From the NCBI GenBank assembly GCA_021739645.1, contig JAIPBL010000041.1, positions 1-52,890 on the forward strand: 52,890 nt of DNA, in the 5' to 3' direction. The number at the start of each line of letters is the position of its first letter. The stretch's first letter is position 1. The translations under genes and the position numbers were made by a program. Under the pieces are notes generated by a model. That model searched no databases, was not told where the DNA came from, and was given only the letters and a program-made list of their open reading frames with translations. The stretch is from Saprospiraceae bacterium. Its GTDB lineage: Bacteria > Bacteroidota > Bacteroidia > Chitinophagales > Saprospiraceae. This document shows positions 19,101 through 27,253 of this stretch, piece after piece.

Positions 19101-20370
19101 AGGGGTCTTGACTTCCATTCAAAATGTTTGCCCGACAGCATCTGGAAGCTCTGTACAATTTACGCTGGACACCGTTGGTTTTTGCGTTGACTACCTAGCC
19201 GTAGGGGTAGGAACGGAGACAGCCTGCATCGAACTTTGCGACGAGTTGGGCAACTGCGATACGGTGAATCTCAGCATCACGGTCGTGCCGGGTAGCGTTA
19301 TTGCAGATACCGTTTTTCTGCTTTTAGAGACCGATACATTCTGTTTGCCGCAGGGTTGGCTACCTGCCCCAATTGTCAGCATCGTGGATATTTGCCCTGA
19401 AAACAATGGGGACAATGTCAATTTTACAGTGCAGGGCGATTGCATTTTGTACAATGGCTTTGCAGTTGGCGCAGACTCAGCTTGTTTTCGTTTTGAGGAT
19501 GCTTTTGGCAATGTAGCGCTGGTTGAGTTGCAGATTTTTGTCCGAAGAACCTATCCCGATACTTTCTGTGACACCATTTTTGTGGGTCAATCCAAGTTGC
19601 ATTGCCTTGATATTTCAGAATTACCCGGTGATTTTGCCAATGGGAGTCTAAAAGAAATCTGCCCTGGTGAGCGCACGGGGAATGTGGAACTGACCATTAA
19701 CCAAACAGGAGATTGCATTTATTATGAAGGTTTGACGGTCGGAATAGACAGCTCGTGCATTGTGTTCTGTGATGAATTTGGGTTCTGCGACACCAGTTAT
19801 TTTTGCTTTTTAGTGAAGTCTTACTTTGACCCACCTACACTTGGCCCAGACTCCACTTCGACTTTGAAAGGCACACCAGTTGTTATTGATTTTTTGGCAA
19901 ACGATACCATCTATGGCGGCATAGAAGACATCTATGTCTTGGACGAACCTGTTGGAACCGTGGTGCTTAACCTGGACAATTCCTTCACCTACATTCCAAA
20001 TGAATCGAACTGCGATTTTTATGACAATTTCACCTACGTGGCATGTAATCCGAACGGTTGCGATACAACCCAGGTCACTATTTTGGTGAATTGTATTGAA
20101 CTAACCGTTTTTACTGCCGTTTCACCCAACAATGACGGTGTAAATGATTTCTTTTACATCGCCAAAATTGAAGACTTTCCAGACAACCACGTTTGGGTTT
20201 ACAATATTTGGGGAAGTCTGGTTTACGAGACAAATACCTATCGTAACAACTGGCCAGGCACTTGGGGTACTGACACTGACCTTCCCGATGGAACCTATTA
20301 CTACATCTTGGAATGGAAGGACAACGAGAGCAGTATCGTGCAAAAAGGTTTTATAGAATTGTTTAGATAA
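16171..20370 (+). CDS. Large secreted adhesin-like protein with CHU_C (T9SS type B) C-terminal domain
   Basis: The 1399-residue product starts with a hydrophobic leader (MDRPVLIAFYLAVIFSLGL) lacking a clear AxA cleavage site. A long beta-rich region follows, then four units of 88-90 residues beginning at residues 867, 957, 1046 and 1134. Each unit starts with DT and shares the pattern C...IC/VC...C...G...C...D..G. A domain near 1230-1305 (VVIDFLANDTIYGG...FTYIPNESNC) resembles cadherin-like/Ig-like modules. The C-terminus is a gliding-motility-associated CHU_C domain: FTAVSPNNDGVNDFFYI, VWVYNIWGSLVYE, LPDGTYYYILEW. It should be exported by the type IX system and exposed at the surface. The start could also be the TTG at 16168. 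Confidence 0.88.
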   Translation: MDRPVLIAFYLAVIFSLGLNDFYLQKPFVNLGNPQAVELSTVQSRGQSGLPTFLPDNFQPVISNTTGLQILDFQANRTTFGFVDPNYTQPFNPSLANKKVALGCDSVQISMMAVVANTTVSDSLGFKISYGNPDNSTSAAQIFQFDQGQVSFSVGGNNFDCTVLPSAMSVNSVLGVKTLNFNLHNCLTGLGLTLQAGDTIRFSGQFSVNASGPLTPMFKAVPNLNAFAYATQNGAALSCDTLTETFTLAKSQVIFDFPNSLNGLPIGCNEGKLTWRLFVPNNDFSTYFGNELRPATKVDSLVFDFDPGLLSAFTGGVVEVSIPGHPTFGSNYFPIRPLSDFPNGHYVAKFDTLVKVPSLNLVQTYTFDLRVKLTPTCESPFGSLAGNNVYGIQSSVSYTDRYYAHFIGGGNCVNVQTDQATSSVAYNQPPSFALTPVTSATAVLTGGTATWDLKLCNTSGQSNSGANWIALNDPSGLLTVTSIANITNPGNPIPLALVPFGQNVFAYTPGVNAGQCLTLRVAATTSSCDDLAPQAKAGWNCSAYPPNWTPDDNAPCSSVSLALNLQNNGVAPFQINFTETTAVCNGAGEEVAIIGNLSASTALANDTYTLLFIWDENGNGNAESGETVLASQMVAGALAPGNPLNFNQLLQLQADEGCQIQLKIETGGNGGCSSLTAILPTPQFQNAGLDRSFCDAVNPFISALGEGVVCDTAHYQYSWTAIAPASIADLSNPSVINPTLTIDPVNYLGQALRYVLATERLACGTTAFDTIQIQVPTSADGIFAQQQIELQVADCQSFGFVCATMTPSAFPTFVFTNNGQPYLGGFSICGGGFNLQVAPGIHQLVGTDTIAGCTDTVVVSVKCTSTDTLQILLILGELDTICVSSAELSGQVFSLTNICPDGQYVDYQMLNDSCIVVSGNLVGQESACLVACDAAGVCDTTVLLITVSSPFPNGIFDTLTLTQTGQYCFDESQLNLVGVLTSIQNVCPTASGSSVQFTLDTVGFCVDYLAVGVGTETACIELCDELGNCDTVNLSITVVPGSVIADTVFLLLETDTFCLPQGWLPAPIVSIVDICPENNGDNVNFTVQGDCILYNGFAVGADSACFRFEDAFGNVALVELQIFVRRTYPDTFCDTIFVGQSKLHCLDISELPGDFANGSLKEICPGERTGNVELTINQTGDCIYYEGLTVGIDSSCIVFCDEFGFCDTSYFCFLVKSYFDPPTLGPDSTSTLKGTPVVIDFLANDTIYGGIEDIYVLDEPVGTVVLNLDNSFTYIPNESNCDFYDNFTYVACNPNGCDTTQVTILVNCIELTVFTAVSPNNDGVNDFFYIAKIEDFPDNHVWVYNIWGSLVYETNTYRNNWPGTWGTDTDLPDGTYYYILEWKDNESSIVQKGFIELFR
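18769..19836 (+). repeat. Four tandem cysteine-patterned repeats within the CHU_C protein
   Basis: Units start at 18769, 19039, 19306 and 19570. Each encodes an opening DT, a first Cys near position 12-16, an 'IC/VCP' near 31-37, a Cys about 15 residues later, 'VG.(D/E)(S/T).C', and 'D..G.(C)DT' at the end; unit 3 replaces the final CDT by VAL. The DNA has diverged much more than the protein pattern, so these are old duplications. Confidence 0.75.
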
Positions 20371-20453
20371 AACACTGACAATCAGCAAAAGGGAGCCTAT
20401 TTTTAGGTGGTTGGAGACGATTTATTTTGAAAATATACTGGCACAGAAACACG

Positions 20454-21002
20454 ATGAACTATATAGTTTACGACTTGGAAGCAACCTGCTGGGAAGGAAA
20501 TCAACCCGAGATGGTGCAGGAAATAATTGAAATCGGTGCATTGAAGATTAATCCTTTCGGTGAGTTGGAGGGAACATTCAACGAGTTTGTTCGACCAGTT
20601 TTGCACCCTAATCTTTCACCGTTTTGCCACCAATTGACTACAATAGACCAGATCAGTATCAACCGGGCAAACACTTTTCCAGATGTCGTTGAAGATTTTC
20701 AGGAATGGGCCGGCGTTTTTGATGGAGAAGATTGCCTATTCTGTTCTTGGGGCTCTTTTGACAAAAAGATGCTGGTACAAGACTCCGAACTCCACGACCT
20801 GGAGACGGACTGGATTGAACCATTCCACCTCAATATTAGGCGACAATACCATGAATTGCGCCGATGGCGCACCTACAAAGGGTTAAAAAAGGTGGTAGAA
20901 TTGGAGGGTTTTGAGTTTTCCGGCGTTTACCACCGTGCTATTTCTGATGCAGAGAACCTTGCTAAAATATTTGTCAAACATATTGACTTGTGGCGGGTTT
21001 GA
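20454..21002 (+). CDS. DEDDh-type 3'-5' exonuclease
   Basis: The 182-residue product matches the DnaQ-like exonuclease fold of the ERI-1/KapD type. Motif I is YDLEATCW (Asp6, Glu8), motif II is SWGSFDKKML, and motif III is HRAISDAENLAKI, giving the HxxxxxD pair of the DEDDh class. It should remove nucleotides from the 3' ends of RNA or DNA; the exact substrate cannot be inferred. The ATG at 20454 directly precedes the fold; the frame extends to a TTG at 20427 without recognisable sequence. The gene follows the CHU_C gene by 83 bases. Confidence 0.85.
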   Translation: MNYIVYDLEATCWEGNQPEMVQEIIEIGALKINPFGELEGTFNEFVRPVLHPNLSPFCHQLTTIDQISINRANTFPDVVEDFQEWAGVFDGEDCLFCSWGSFDKKMLVQDSELHDLETDWIEPFHLNIRRQYHELRRWRTYKGLKKVVELEGFEFSGVYHRAISDAENLAKIFVKHIDLWRV

Positions 21003-21069
21003 TAAAAGTACCTTGGTTTAAATAATTGTGGATTTGCCTATGCAAAACACTCTGTTTACTCGATAAAAT

Positions 21070-21077
21070 TACCTTTG
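21070..21077 (+). promoter_or_regulatory. Candidate -7 element of the DUF4412-like gene
   Basis: TACCTTTG matches TAnnTTTG and lies 48 bases before the ATG at 21126. A weak upstream partner, TGTTTAC, lies about 20 bases before it. Confidence 0.4.
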
Positions 21078-21125
21078 CAAAACGAACCGGCGTAACCGGG
21101 CATTTACACACATAAAATTCTAAAA

Positions 21126-21827
21126 ATGAAGAAATTCCTAAATCTTAGTTTGTTGATGCTAGTGCTTTTTGCTTTTACATCGACGGTATTTGGCCAGAAA
21201 AAAATCAAAGAAGGCGTCGTTAAGTTCGAAATGTCAGCTGATGGAGCTGAAGAATCTCCTGAAATGGCCATGCTCGGTGGAACAACGATGGACTTTTATT
21301 TTTCTGACGTAAAGCAGCGGATGGAGATGAATATGATGGGCGGCATGATGAAAATCCAGACCATTGTTCCAGTAAACAATCCAAAAGAGGCTGCCATTCT
21401 CATGGACATGATGGGGCAAAAAATTCAGATTATTGGCCTGAGCGAAGAAGACCTCTCCGGGAGCTACAACATGATGAATGTGGATGACATCATGGAAGTG
21501 AAGTACGACGAGAAGGACAAAAAAGAAATCCAAGGCTATTCATGCTACAAGGCTGTTGCGACAATGGACAATGGTGTGGCAATGGAATACTATATCACCG
21601 AAAAAATACAGCCGCCTACTGGGGTTAAGGGGAAAGCTCAAAAAATTGGCCTGAAAGGCTATCCATTGGAAATGATCATTGATACGGGGCAAGGAATGAA
21701 AATGGTGTTCAAAGCCGTTGAAGTCTCCAATAAATTGCCTGACGACATATTTTCCATCCCAGATGGCTACCAACAAATGACCATGAAGGAGTTTGAGGAA
21801 ATGACTGGCGGTATGCTTGGGAAGTAA
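21126..21827 (+). CDS. DUF4412-like exported protein
   Basis: The 233-residue product has a signal peptide (MKKFLNLSLLMLVLFAFTSTVFGQ) and a methionine-rich beta-strand domain: 'EGVVKFEMSADG', 'DFYFSDVKQRMEMNMMGGMMKIQTIV', 'YSCYKAVATM'. This layout, with a conserved '(K)EIQGYSCYKA' followed by 'YITEKIQPP', is like DUF4412 and related periplasmic proteins of Bacteroidota. It may bind a hydrophobic ligand as in LolA-like folds, but no function is known to me. It is monocistronic and converges on ndk across a shared terminator. Confidence 0.8.
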   Translation: MKKFLNLSLLMLVLFAFTSTVFGQKKIKEGVVKFEMSADGAEESPEMAMLGGTTMDFYFSDVKQRMEMNMMGGMMKIQTIVPVNNPKEAAILMDMMGQKIQIIGLSEEDLSGSYNMMNVDDIMEVKYDEKDKKEIQGYSCYKAVATMDNGVAMEYYITEKIQPPTGVKGKAQKIGLKGYPLEMIIDTGQGMKMVFKAVEVSNKLPDDIFSIPDGYQQMTMKEFEEMTGGMLGK

Positions 21828-21854
21828 TCGGTGATTGCCGATTTGAGCCAAAAG

Positions 21855-21889
21855 AAAAGCCTCCTGTGTCAAAACGCAGGAGGCTTTTT
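21855..21889. terminator. Shared bidirectional terminator
   Basis: AAAAGCCTCCTG and CAGGAGGCTTTTT pair perfectly around a ten-base loop between the convergent DUF4412-like and ndk genes. Confidence 0.9.
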
Positions 21890-21907
21890 CAGTGGTGTTA
21901 ATAAGTT

Positions 21908-22327
21908 TTAGAACATCTCGACACCAGCGAAATGGAAAGCTCCTTCAATGGCAGCATTCTCGTCGGAGTCAGAGCCGTGAACGGCGTTTTCTCCCATGCT
22001 CTTGGCATATTTTGCACGGATGGTGCCAGGTGCAGCGTTGGCTGGGTTCGTAGCTCCAATAAGCTCACGGAAATCAGCCACAGCATTTTCCTTTTCAAGG
22101 ATGGCGGCCACGATTGGGCCCGAGGACATGAAGTCCACCAATTCACCGTAAAAAGGGCGCTCAGCGTGCACGGCATAAAATTCGCCAGCTTTAGCCTTGG
22201 TGAGCTGAGTCATTTTGAGTGCTACGATGCGAAATCCAGCAGCGGTGATGTCATTGAGAATGGCACCGATATGGCCGTCACGAACGCCATCCGGTTTAAT
22301 CATGGTTAAGGTTTTATTTCCAGCCAT
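21908..22327 (-). CDS. ndk: Nucleoside-diphosphate kinase
   Basis: Ndk transfers the terminal phosphate between nucleoside tri- and diphosphates. The 139-residue product has all family marks: TMIKPDGV at the N-terminus, '[22 protein letters not shown]', and the phosphorylated histidine H117 in NAVHGSDS. A minus-strand TACTTTTG at 22442-22449 gives a leader of about 105 bases containing a small GAATTGC/GCAATTC hairpin. It is monocistronic and divergent from nrnA. Confidence 0.97.
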   Translation of the reverse strand: MAGNKTLTMIKPDGVRDGHIGAILNDITAAGFRIVALKMTQLTKAKAGEFYAVHAERPFYGELVDFMSSGPIVAAILEKENAVADFRELIGATNPANAAPGTIRAKYAKSMGENAVHGSDSDENAAIEGAFHFAGVEMF

Positions 22328-22441
22328 AGTTGATAAATTTTAGTTTATTGATTGGTTGAGTGAATCATTCTAGGATGGAATTGCGAGCGTGTTGGCAATT
22401 CTAACCTCCAATTATTCACACAGTAGTTTTAAAAACGGGCG

Positions 22442-22449
22442 CAAAAGTA
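22442..22449 (-). promoter_or_regulatory. Candidate -7 element of ndk
   Basis: On the minus strand this reads TACTTTTG, a match to TAnnTTTG, in the region shared with the divergent nrnA gene. Confidence 0.4.
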
Positions 22450-22546
22450 AACTTTTCCTCCTTTTTGGCTTAAAAAGGAAGGTTAATTTTGGAATAATTA
22501 CATTTTTTGGGAACTTCGCCCGCCAAATTTTTGAGGCAAACAAGGA

Positions 22547-23560
22547 ATGGAAAATATCAACGAAGTAAAATCGCTGCTAGCGGTGCCTAAAGACATCGTC
22601 ATAACGACGCACCGAAACCCGGATGGAGATGCAATTGGCTCCTCACTTGGCCTAAAGCACTATCTTGAAATGCTGGGGCACACCGTTAAAGTGGCCGTGC
22701 CGTCTGAATCACCCAATTTTTTGAATTGGATGCCGGGTGCAAACCAAATCCTGATTTACGACCTTCAACAAGAAGCTGTTAAACGGGTACTTGAGAAACC
22801 TGATATCGTTTTTTGCCTTGACTTCAATTCGTTGGAGCGGATTGACAAAATGGGTGAACTCATTGCCCCACTTAAGGCAAAGAAAATTTTGATAGACCAT
22901 CATTTGTTCCCTGAGCCTTTCTATGATTACGACCTTCACGATGATACTGTAAGCTCTACCAGCGAGTTGGTGTTTGATTTCATCTCTCTTTTGGGAGATA
23001 AAAGTAAAATCAATAAAACCATTGCCGAGTGCCTTTTTACTGGAATTTTGACAGACACCGGTTCTTTCAAATATTCTACTTCACCAAAACTGTTTAGGTT
23101 AGTGGCTGATTTGGTTGAACTTGGTGCTGACGACACCAAAATTCAAGACTTGGTTTTCAACAGCATGGATGAAAAACACCTGCGGTTGATTGGGCTTGTA
23201 CTCAATGAGCGAATGGAAGTGCTTGACGAATATCGCACTGCCATCATCACACTTACGAAGCAGGATTATGAGAAATTCCAAATCAGTCGGGGCGATACAG
23301 AGGGGCTGGTTAATTTCTTGCTTCAAATGAAAAACATCATCATGGCAGCGTTCATCCACGAGCAGCCGACCATTACTAAAATATCGCTGCGGTCTAAAGG
23401 CGATTTTTCAGTGCAGGAAATAGCCAGGAAGCACTTCAAGGGGGGAGGGCACAAGAATGCCTCTGGCGGTTATTCCTATATTGGCCTGCGGCCAACAGTG
23501 AGTAAGTTCAAACAAATTTTGCCTGAATATCAGGAAGCGCTTTTAAACAATGACCTGTAA
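22547..23560 (+). CDS. nrnA: DHH-family oligoribonuclease / pAp phosphatase (NrnA-like)
   Basis: NrnA-type enzymes degrade short oligoribonucleotides and dephosphorylate pAp. The 337-residue product has the DHH-domain motifs HRNPDGDAIGSSLGL (motif I), DFNSLERI, the name-giving DHH in 'LIDHHLFPEPF', and the DHHA1 signature 'GGGHKNASGG' near the C-terminus. Bacteroidota generally lack Orn, so this is probably the nanoRNase. An FKBP-type lipoprotein gene follows after 54 bases. Confidence 0.92.
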   Translation: MENINEVKSLLAVPKDIVITTHRNPDGDAIGSSLGLKHYLEMLGHTVKVAVPSESPNFLNWMPGANQILIYDLQQEAVKRVLEKPDIVFCLDFNSLERIDKMGELIAPLKAKKILIDHHLFPEPFYDYDLHDDTVSSTSELVFDFISLLGDKSKINKTIAECLFTGILTDTGSFKYSTSPKLFRLVADLVELGADDTKIQDLVFNSMDEKHLRLIGLVLNERMEVLDEYRTAIITLTKQDYEKFQISRGDTEGLVNFLLQMKNIIMAAFIHEQPTITKISLRSKGDFSVQEIARKHFKGGGHKNASGGYSYIGLRPTVSKFKQILPEYQEALLNNDL

Positions 23561-23614
23561 GGTTCGCCGTACCAAAATTCCCTCTGGGAAGGCAGCCTGA
23601 CAATTTTTCCAACC

Positions 23615-24520
23615 ATGAAAAAGATTTCTTTTCTTCTGTTCGCAGCTCTTGCTGCACTCGTTTTTGCTTGCGGTGACAACAGCCTTGTTTCTCCAAACGG
23701 CTACAAATACGTTAAGCACACTAATGCAACTGGCGCAGCGCCAAATGTCGGAGATTATGGCTATGTCCATATTTCTGTTTATCAGGATGATTCGTTGATC
23801 AACAGTACTTACAAAATGGGGCGGACGGTGCCGATCACCGTGCCCGATTTGACGCAAATTCCAGATGAACAAAAAGGGGTAGGAAAGGCTAACCCAGTTG
23901 CTGATGTCCTTGCACTCATGCATGTAGGTGACAGCATTTCAGTTGAAATTCCGATTGACTCCACCATGCGTAGTCAATCTCCAGGTTTAAAGGATGCCAA
24001 GAAATTGGTTTACGGAATCGTGCTTGCAGATGTGAAAAACAAAGAACAGTACAACGCAGCTGCTATGGCTGAACGTGCGACCCAGGACGAAAAAGCCAAT
24101 GCCATGAAAGGGCAAGAGGCTGCTGTGGCTGCTCAACTTGGTGGTATCATCAAGGACTACACGGCTGGTAAAAACAAAGACAAAATCAAAACAACAGCAT
24201 CTGGCTTGAAGTATTTGGTTTTAGAGGAAGGTGCCGGCAAGCCCGCCGAAGCGGGCAAAAGTGTTGACGTAATGTACTATGGCATGCTTCCAAATGGAGA
24301 GGAGTTCGACAACTCATTCAAGCGTGGCCAAGAATTCAGCTTTCCCTTGGGCCAAGGCCAAGTGATTAAAGGTTGGGATGAGGGTATTGCATTGCTCAAA
24401 GAAGGTTCAAAGGCTGTCCTTTTTATCCCTTCTGATTTGGCTTACGGCGATCAAGGCACTGGAAAGATACCACCCAAGTCTGAGTTGATGTTTTATGTTG
24501 AACTTCATAAAGTGAACTAA
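23615..24520 (+). CDS. FKBP-type peptidyl-prolyl isomerase, lipoprotein
   Basis: The product starts with a lipoprotein signal, MKKISFLLFAALAALVFAC. The C-terminal 105 residues form a complete FKBP domain: VDVMYYGMLPNGEEFDNSF, 'GQGQVIKGWDEGIALLKEG' and 'IPSDLAYGDQGTGKIPP'. The N-terminal half ('GDYGYVHISVYQDDSLINST', 'VADVLALMHVGDSISVEIP') looks like a second, degenerate FKBP-like domain without the active-site residues. The 301-residue enzyme should catalyse proline isomerisation and chaperone proteins in the periplasm or at the outer-membrane inner face. Confidence 0.9.
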   Translation: MKKISFLLFAALAALVFACGDNSLVSPNGYKYVKHTNATGAAPNVGDYGYVHISVYQDDSLINSTYKMGRTVPITVPDLTQIPDEQKGVGKANPVADVLALMHVGDSISVEIPIDSTMRSQSPGLKDAKKLVYGIVLADVKNKEQYNAAAMAERATQDEKANAMKGQEAAVAAQLGGIIKDYTAGKNKDKIKTTASGLKYLVLEEGAGKPAEAGKSVDVMYYGMLPNGEEFDNSFKRGQEFSFPLGQGQVIKGWDEGIALLKEGSKAVLFIPSDLAYGDQGTGKIPPKSELMFYVELHKVN

Positions 24521-24531
24521 AGTGCTTCAGT

Positions 24532-24581
24532 TTTGGACACTGGACAGCGTTTATTATCAGGACGACTGCACAGTGTCCAAA
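24532..24581. terminator. Possible terminator hairpin after the FKBP gene
   Basis: TTTGGACACTG and CAGTGTCCAAA are perfect 11-base complements separated by 28 bases. No T tract follows directly, so it may be another kind of stem-loop. Confidence 0.35.
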
Positions 24582-24624
24582 GCCTATTTTAGATTTTAGA
24601 TTAATTTTTTAAATAAATAAAACT

Positions 24625-25729
24625 ATGACCAGTGAACAACTGATGACGCTCAAGGAGCGGCTTGGTCTTTTGAGGAGGTATCTTTGACGTCGCTAAACGA
24701 CTTCAAGAGATAAAAGAAAAAGAAGAATTGACTGGTGACCCCAATTTTTGGGAAGACCCAGCCAAGGCTCAAGGTATATTGAAGGTCATCAAGACCAATA
24801 AGAAATGGGTCGAGCAATACACTGACATCGAAACTGAAGTTGGGGATGCAGAGGTGCTATTAGAATTCCAAAAAGCAGGTGAAACCACCGAAACTGAAGT
24901 GGATGCACAGTACGCCAAAGCACAAGCTGCACTTGATGACATAGAGTTTCGCACCACGTTGGACCAACAAGAGGATGAACTTGGTGCTGTGCTTGAAATC
25001 AATGCTGGTGCTGGTGGAACAGAAGCTTGTGACTGGACTTCGATGTTGGCCCGAATGTATGTCATGTGGGCAGAAGCCAATGGCTATAAAACCTCGCAGC
25101 TTTGGCAGACACCCGGCGACACAGCTGGCGTAAAGTCTGTCGGATTGGAAATTGATGGCGAATACGCCTACGGGATGTTGAAGGGTGAAAACGGCGTTCA
25201 TCGCCTTGTGCGAGTCAGCCCTTTCAACTCACAGGGCAAGCGGATGACTTCGTTTTCGTCCGTTTTTGTTCATCCCATGATTGACGACCGCATCGAGATT
25301 GAAATCAATCCTGCCGATTTGGAGTGGGACACCTTCCGAGCGAGTGGTGCCGGTGGCCAGCACGTGAACAAAACCGAGTCAGCTGTGCGTGTAAGGCATT
25401 TACCCAGCGGTATTGCCTGCGAATGTCAGCAAGAACGCTCACAGATGCAAAACCGGGAAAAGGCTATGCAGATGCTCCGTTCACGACTCTATGAACGTGA
25501 GTTGGAAAAGCAAAAAGCAGAAAAGGACAAGGTGGAAGCCGGTAAAATGAAGAACGAGTGGGGAAGCCAAATCCGTAGTTACGTGCTGGACGACCGCCGG
25601 GTCAAGGACCACCGCACGGGCTATCAAACCTCGCAGACGGACGCCGTCTTAGATGGTGATTTGGATGGTTTCCTCAAAGCGTTTTTGATGAACAAAACCA
25701 CCGTAGGAACAGACGATTTGGATGATTGA
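24625..25729 (+). CDS. prfB: Peptide chain release factor 2 with programmed +1 frameshift
   Basis: RF2 releases polypeptides at UGA and UAA codons. Translation begins at 24625 (MTSEQLMTLKERLGLLRRYL) and meets an in-frame TGA at 24685-24687. The site AGGAGG-TAT-CTT-TGA-C has the classical RF2 frameshift architecture: an internal Shine-Dalgarno three bases before the slippery CTT. After slipping one base, reading continues (DVAKRLQEIKEKEEL...) from 24686 to the stop at 25727, about 367 residues in total. The SPF codon-recognition motif (RVSPFNSQGKR) identifies RF2, and GGQ occurs in GAGGQHVNKTESAVRV. RF2 level therefore autoregulates its own synthesis. Annotations that start at 24728 miss the N-terminus. 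Confidence 0.95.
24673..24688 (+). promoter_or_regulatory. prfB programmed frameshift site
   Basis: AGGAGG (24673-24678), spacer TAT, slippery CTT (24682-24684), TGA (24685-24687) and following C reproduce the canonical release-factor 2 recoding signal. Confidence 0.93.
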
Positions 25730-25755
25730 TTTTATTCTGAATTTACGAAAATACG

Positions 25756-25788
25756 AAAGCCGGTAGGGTAGTGTACCCTCCGGCTTTT
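25756..25788. terminator. Shared bidirectional terminator
   Basis: AAAGCCGG-T-AGGGTA and TACCCT-CCGGCTTT form a long stem with one bulge and a tiny loop, followed by T residues, between the convergent prfB and aspartate kinase genes. Confidence 0.85.
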
Positions 25789-25819
25789 GTCGTTATGCGT
25801 TTTGATAAACGGTTCAAAT

Positions 25820-27118
25820 TCAATCTTTTCGTTTCAATTCTTGGACAACTTTCATCACCATTTGAACCGTATTTTTAGTGCGTTCTTCTACGAGAATAAT
25901 CTTCCCGCTTCGCAACATCTCCAACGTCTGCGGTGTGTAATGTCTGACAGTCGTCAGTTCTAACCCATCATCGTCAATCACTACTTTGAACTCTTTTTCG
26001 ATGCTTTCAGCAAATTTGTGTACACGATCATCCACGTTGTTTACACAAACAGCGAAGCTAATGGCAGTGTTTTGCATCAAATTTACCTGTAAACGGAATT
26101 CGGCAATTTTTGTAAAAATATGGCTCATGTGATGCTCTGCAACAAAGGAAAAGTCACGGGTGCTGATGTTAAGCAACGCTTGATTTTTTTCAAGTGCCAC
26201 CATTGGTGGGTATAAGTCGTCCACGTCTGGGCCGATGAAAGTGCCTGTAGCCTCTGGGTTCAAAAACGACTTCACATAAAGCGGGATGCTCTTGTTTTGA
26301 AGAGGCTTGATGGTCTTTGGGTGAATCACTTTTGCACCGTAATAGGTCATTTCGATGGCTTCTTTGTAGCTGAGACGATCTAGTTTTGCGATATTTTCAA
26401 AGATTCGAGGATCGGCAGTTAATACACCTGGCACATCTTTCCAAATGGTCATGCTGTCAGCATCGAGGCAATAGGAAAAAATTGCTGCAGTATAGTCAGA
26501 GCCTTCTCTTCCAAGTGTGGTGGTAAAATTCTCTTTGGTGCTGCCAATGAAACCCTGTGTGAGTACAAATCCACCTTTTTCCACCATTGGTTTCGCAATT
26601 TTTAATGCGTTCTCAACGGTTTCGTCCCATTGTACCCATCCTTCCCGGTAAATATCGTCGGTTATTATCACATCCCGAGCATCGAGCCATTGTGTGGGTA
26701 AACCTACATGACTTAGGTAGCTGGCTACAATTTTTGAAGAAACTAACTCACCTACCGAAACCATTTGGTCATACAAAAAATCATAGTTGGGGTGTGGTTC
26801 CTCGTCAAGTACCCATTCCAGGGCTACAAAGGTGTCGTTTACCTCATCGAAAACTGGATGTCCATTTTCGAACAACTCGGCCATGATAGTATAATGCGCT
26901 TTCTTTAGGTTTTCTAGCAAAATACCTGATTCACCAGATTTGTTTGAATGAGCAACCACGATCCGTTCGAGCGCATCAGTCGTTTTGCCCATGGCAGATA
27001 CAACGATCATTATCGGGTCGTCCTTGTAATTTTGTAGGATTTTAGCTACATTTTTTATTCCAGCTGCTTCTTTGACGGAAGCTCCGCCGAACTTGAATAC
27101 TCTCAGTTTTTTCTTCAT
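25820..27118 (-). CDS. Aspartate kinase
   Basis: The enzyme phosphorylates aspartate, the first step to lysine, threonine, methionine and isoleucine. The 432-residue product has the kinase signature VFKFGGASVKEA at the N-terminus, 'MIVVSAMGKTTDALE', 'LGREGSDYTAAIFSYCLDA' and 'KDVPGVLTADPRI', and two C-terminal ACT-like regions (from about 310) that normally bind feedback inhibitors. No homoserine dehydrogenase domain follows, so it is monofunctional. The start at 27118 removes 19 unrelated upstream residues. A minus-strand TATCTTTG at 27147-27154 gives a short leader. Confidence 0.94.
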   Translation of the reverse strand: MKKKLRVFKFGGASVKEAAGIKNVAKILQNYKDDPIMIVVSAMGKTTDALERIVVAHSNKSGESGILLENLKKAHYTIMAELFENGHPVFDEVNDTFVALEWVLDEEPHPNYDFLYDQMVSVGELVSSKIVASYLSHVGLPTQWLDARDVIITDDIYREGWVQWDETVENALKIAKPMVEKGGFVLTQGFIGSTKENFTTTLGREGSDYTAAIFSYCLDADSMTIWKDVPGVLTADPRIFENIAKLDRLSYKEAIEMTYYGAKVIHPKTIKPLQNKSIPLYVKSFLNPEATGTFIGPDVDDLYPPMVALEKNQALLNISTRDFSFVAEHHMSHIFTKIAEFRLQVNLMQNTAISFAVCVNNVDDRVHKFAESIEKEFKVVIDDDGLELTTVRHYTPQTLEMLRSGKIILVEERTKNTVQMVMKVVQELKRKD

Positions 27119-27146
27119 CGAAATAGTTGGTTTATGAAAACGGCGG

Positions 27147-27154
27147 CAAAGATA
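27147..27154 (-). promoter_or_regulatory. Candidate -7 element of the aspartate kinase gene
   Basis: On the minus strand this reads TATCTTTG, matching TAnnTTTG, 29 bases upstream of the chosen start. Confidence 0.4.
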
Positions 27155-27190
27155 ACGGTTGCCCAAAAAGCACATGTAGTTTTTTCAAAT

Positions 27191-27229
27191 TGTAAAGCGG
27201 TGACATTCACAAGAAATGCCACCGCTTTA
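27191..27229 (-). terminator. Strong hairpin at the 3' end of the sigma factor gene
   Basis: GTAAAGCGGTGACATT and AATGCCACCGCTTTAC pair over 16 bases with one G-T-type mismatch and a seven-base loop, 25 bases past the sigma gene stop on the minus strand. The following bases on that strand are A-rich rather than U-rich, so it could instead stabilise the mRNA end. Confidence 0.55.
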
Positions 27230-27253
27230 CGAAAGTGCTAGATGCAAAGGCTA

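Noticed and set aside
24728-25729. prfB starting at an internal codon without a frameshift
   Set aside because: The upstream ATG, the AGGAGG-TAT-CTT-TGA signal and the restored N-terminal helix show that the full gene begins at 24625.
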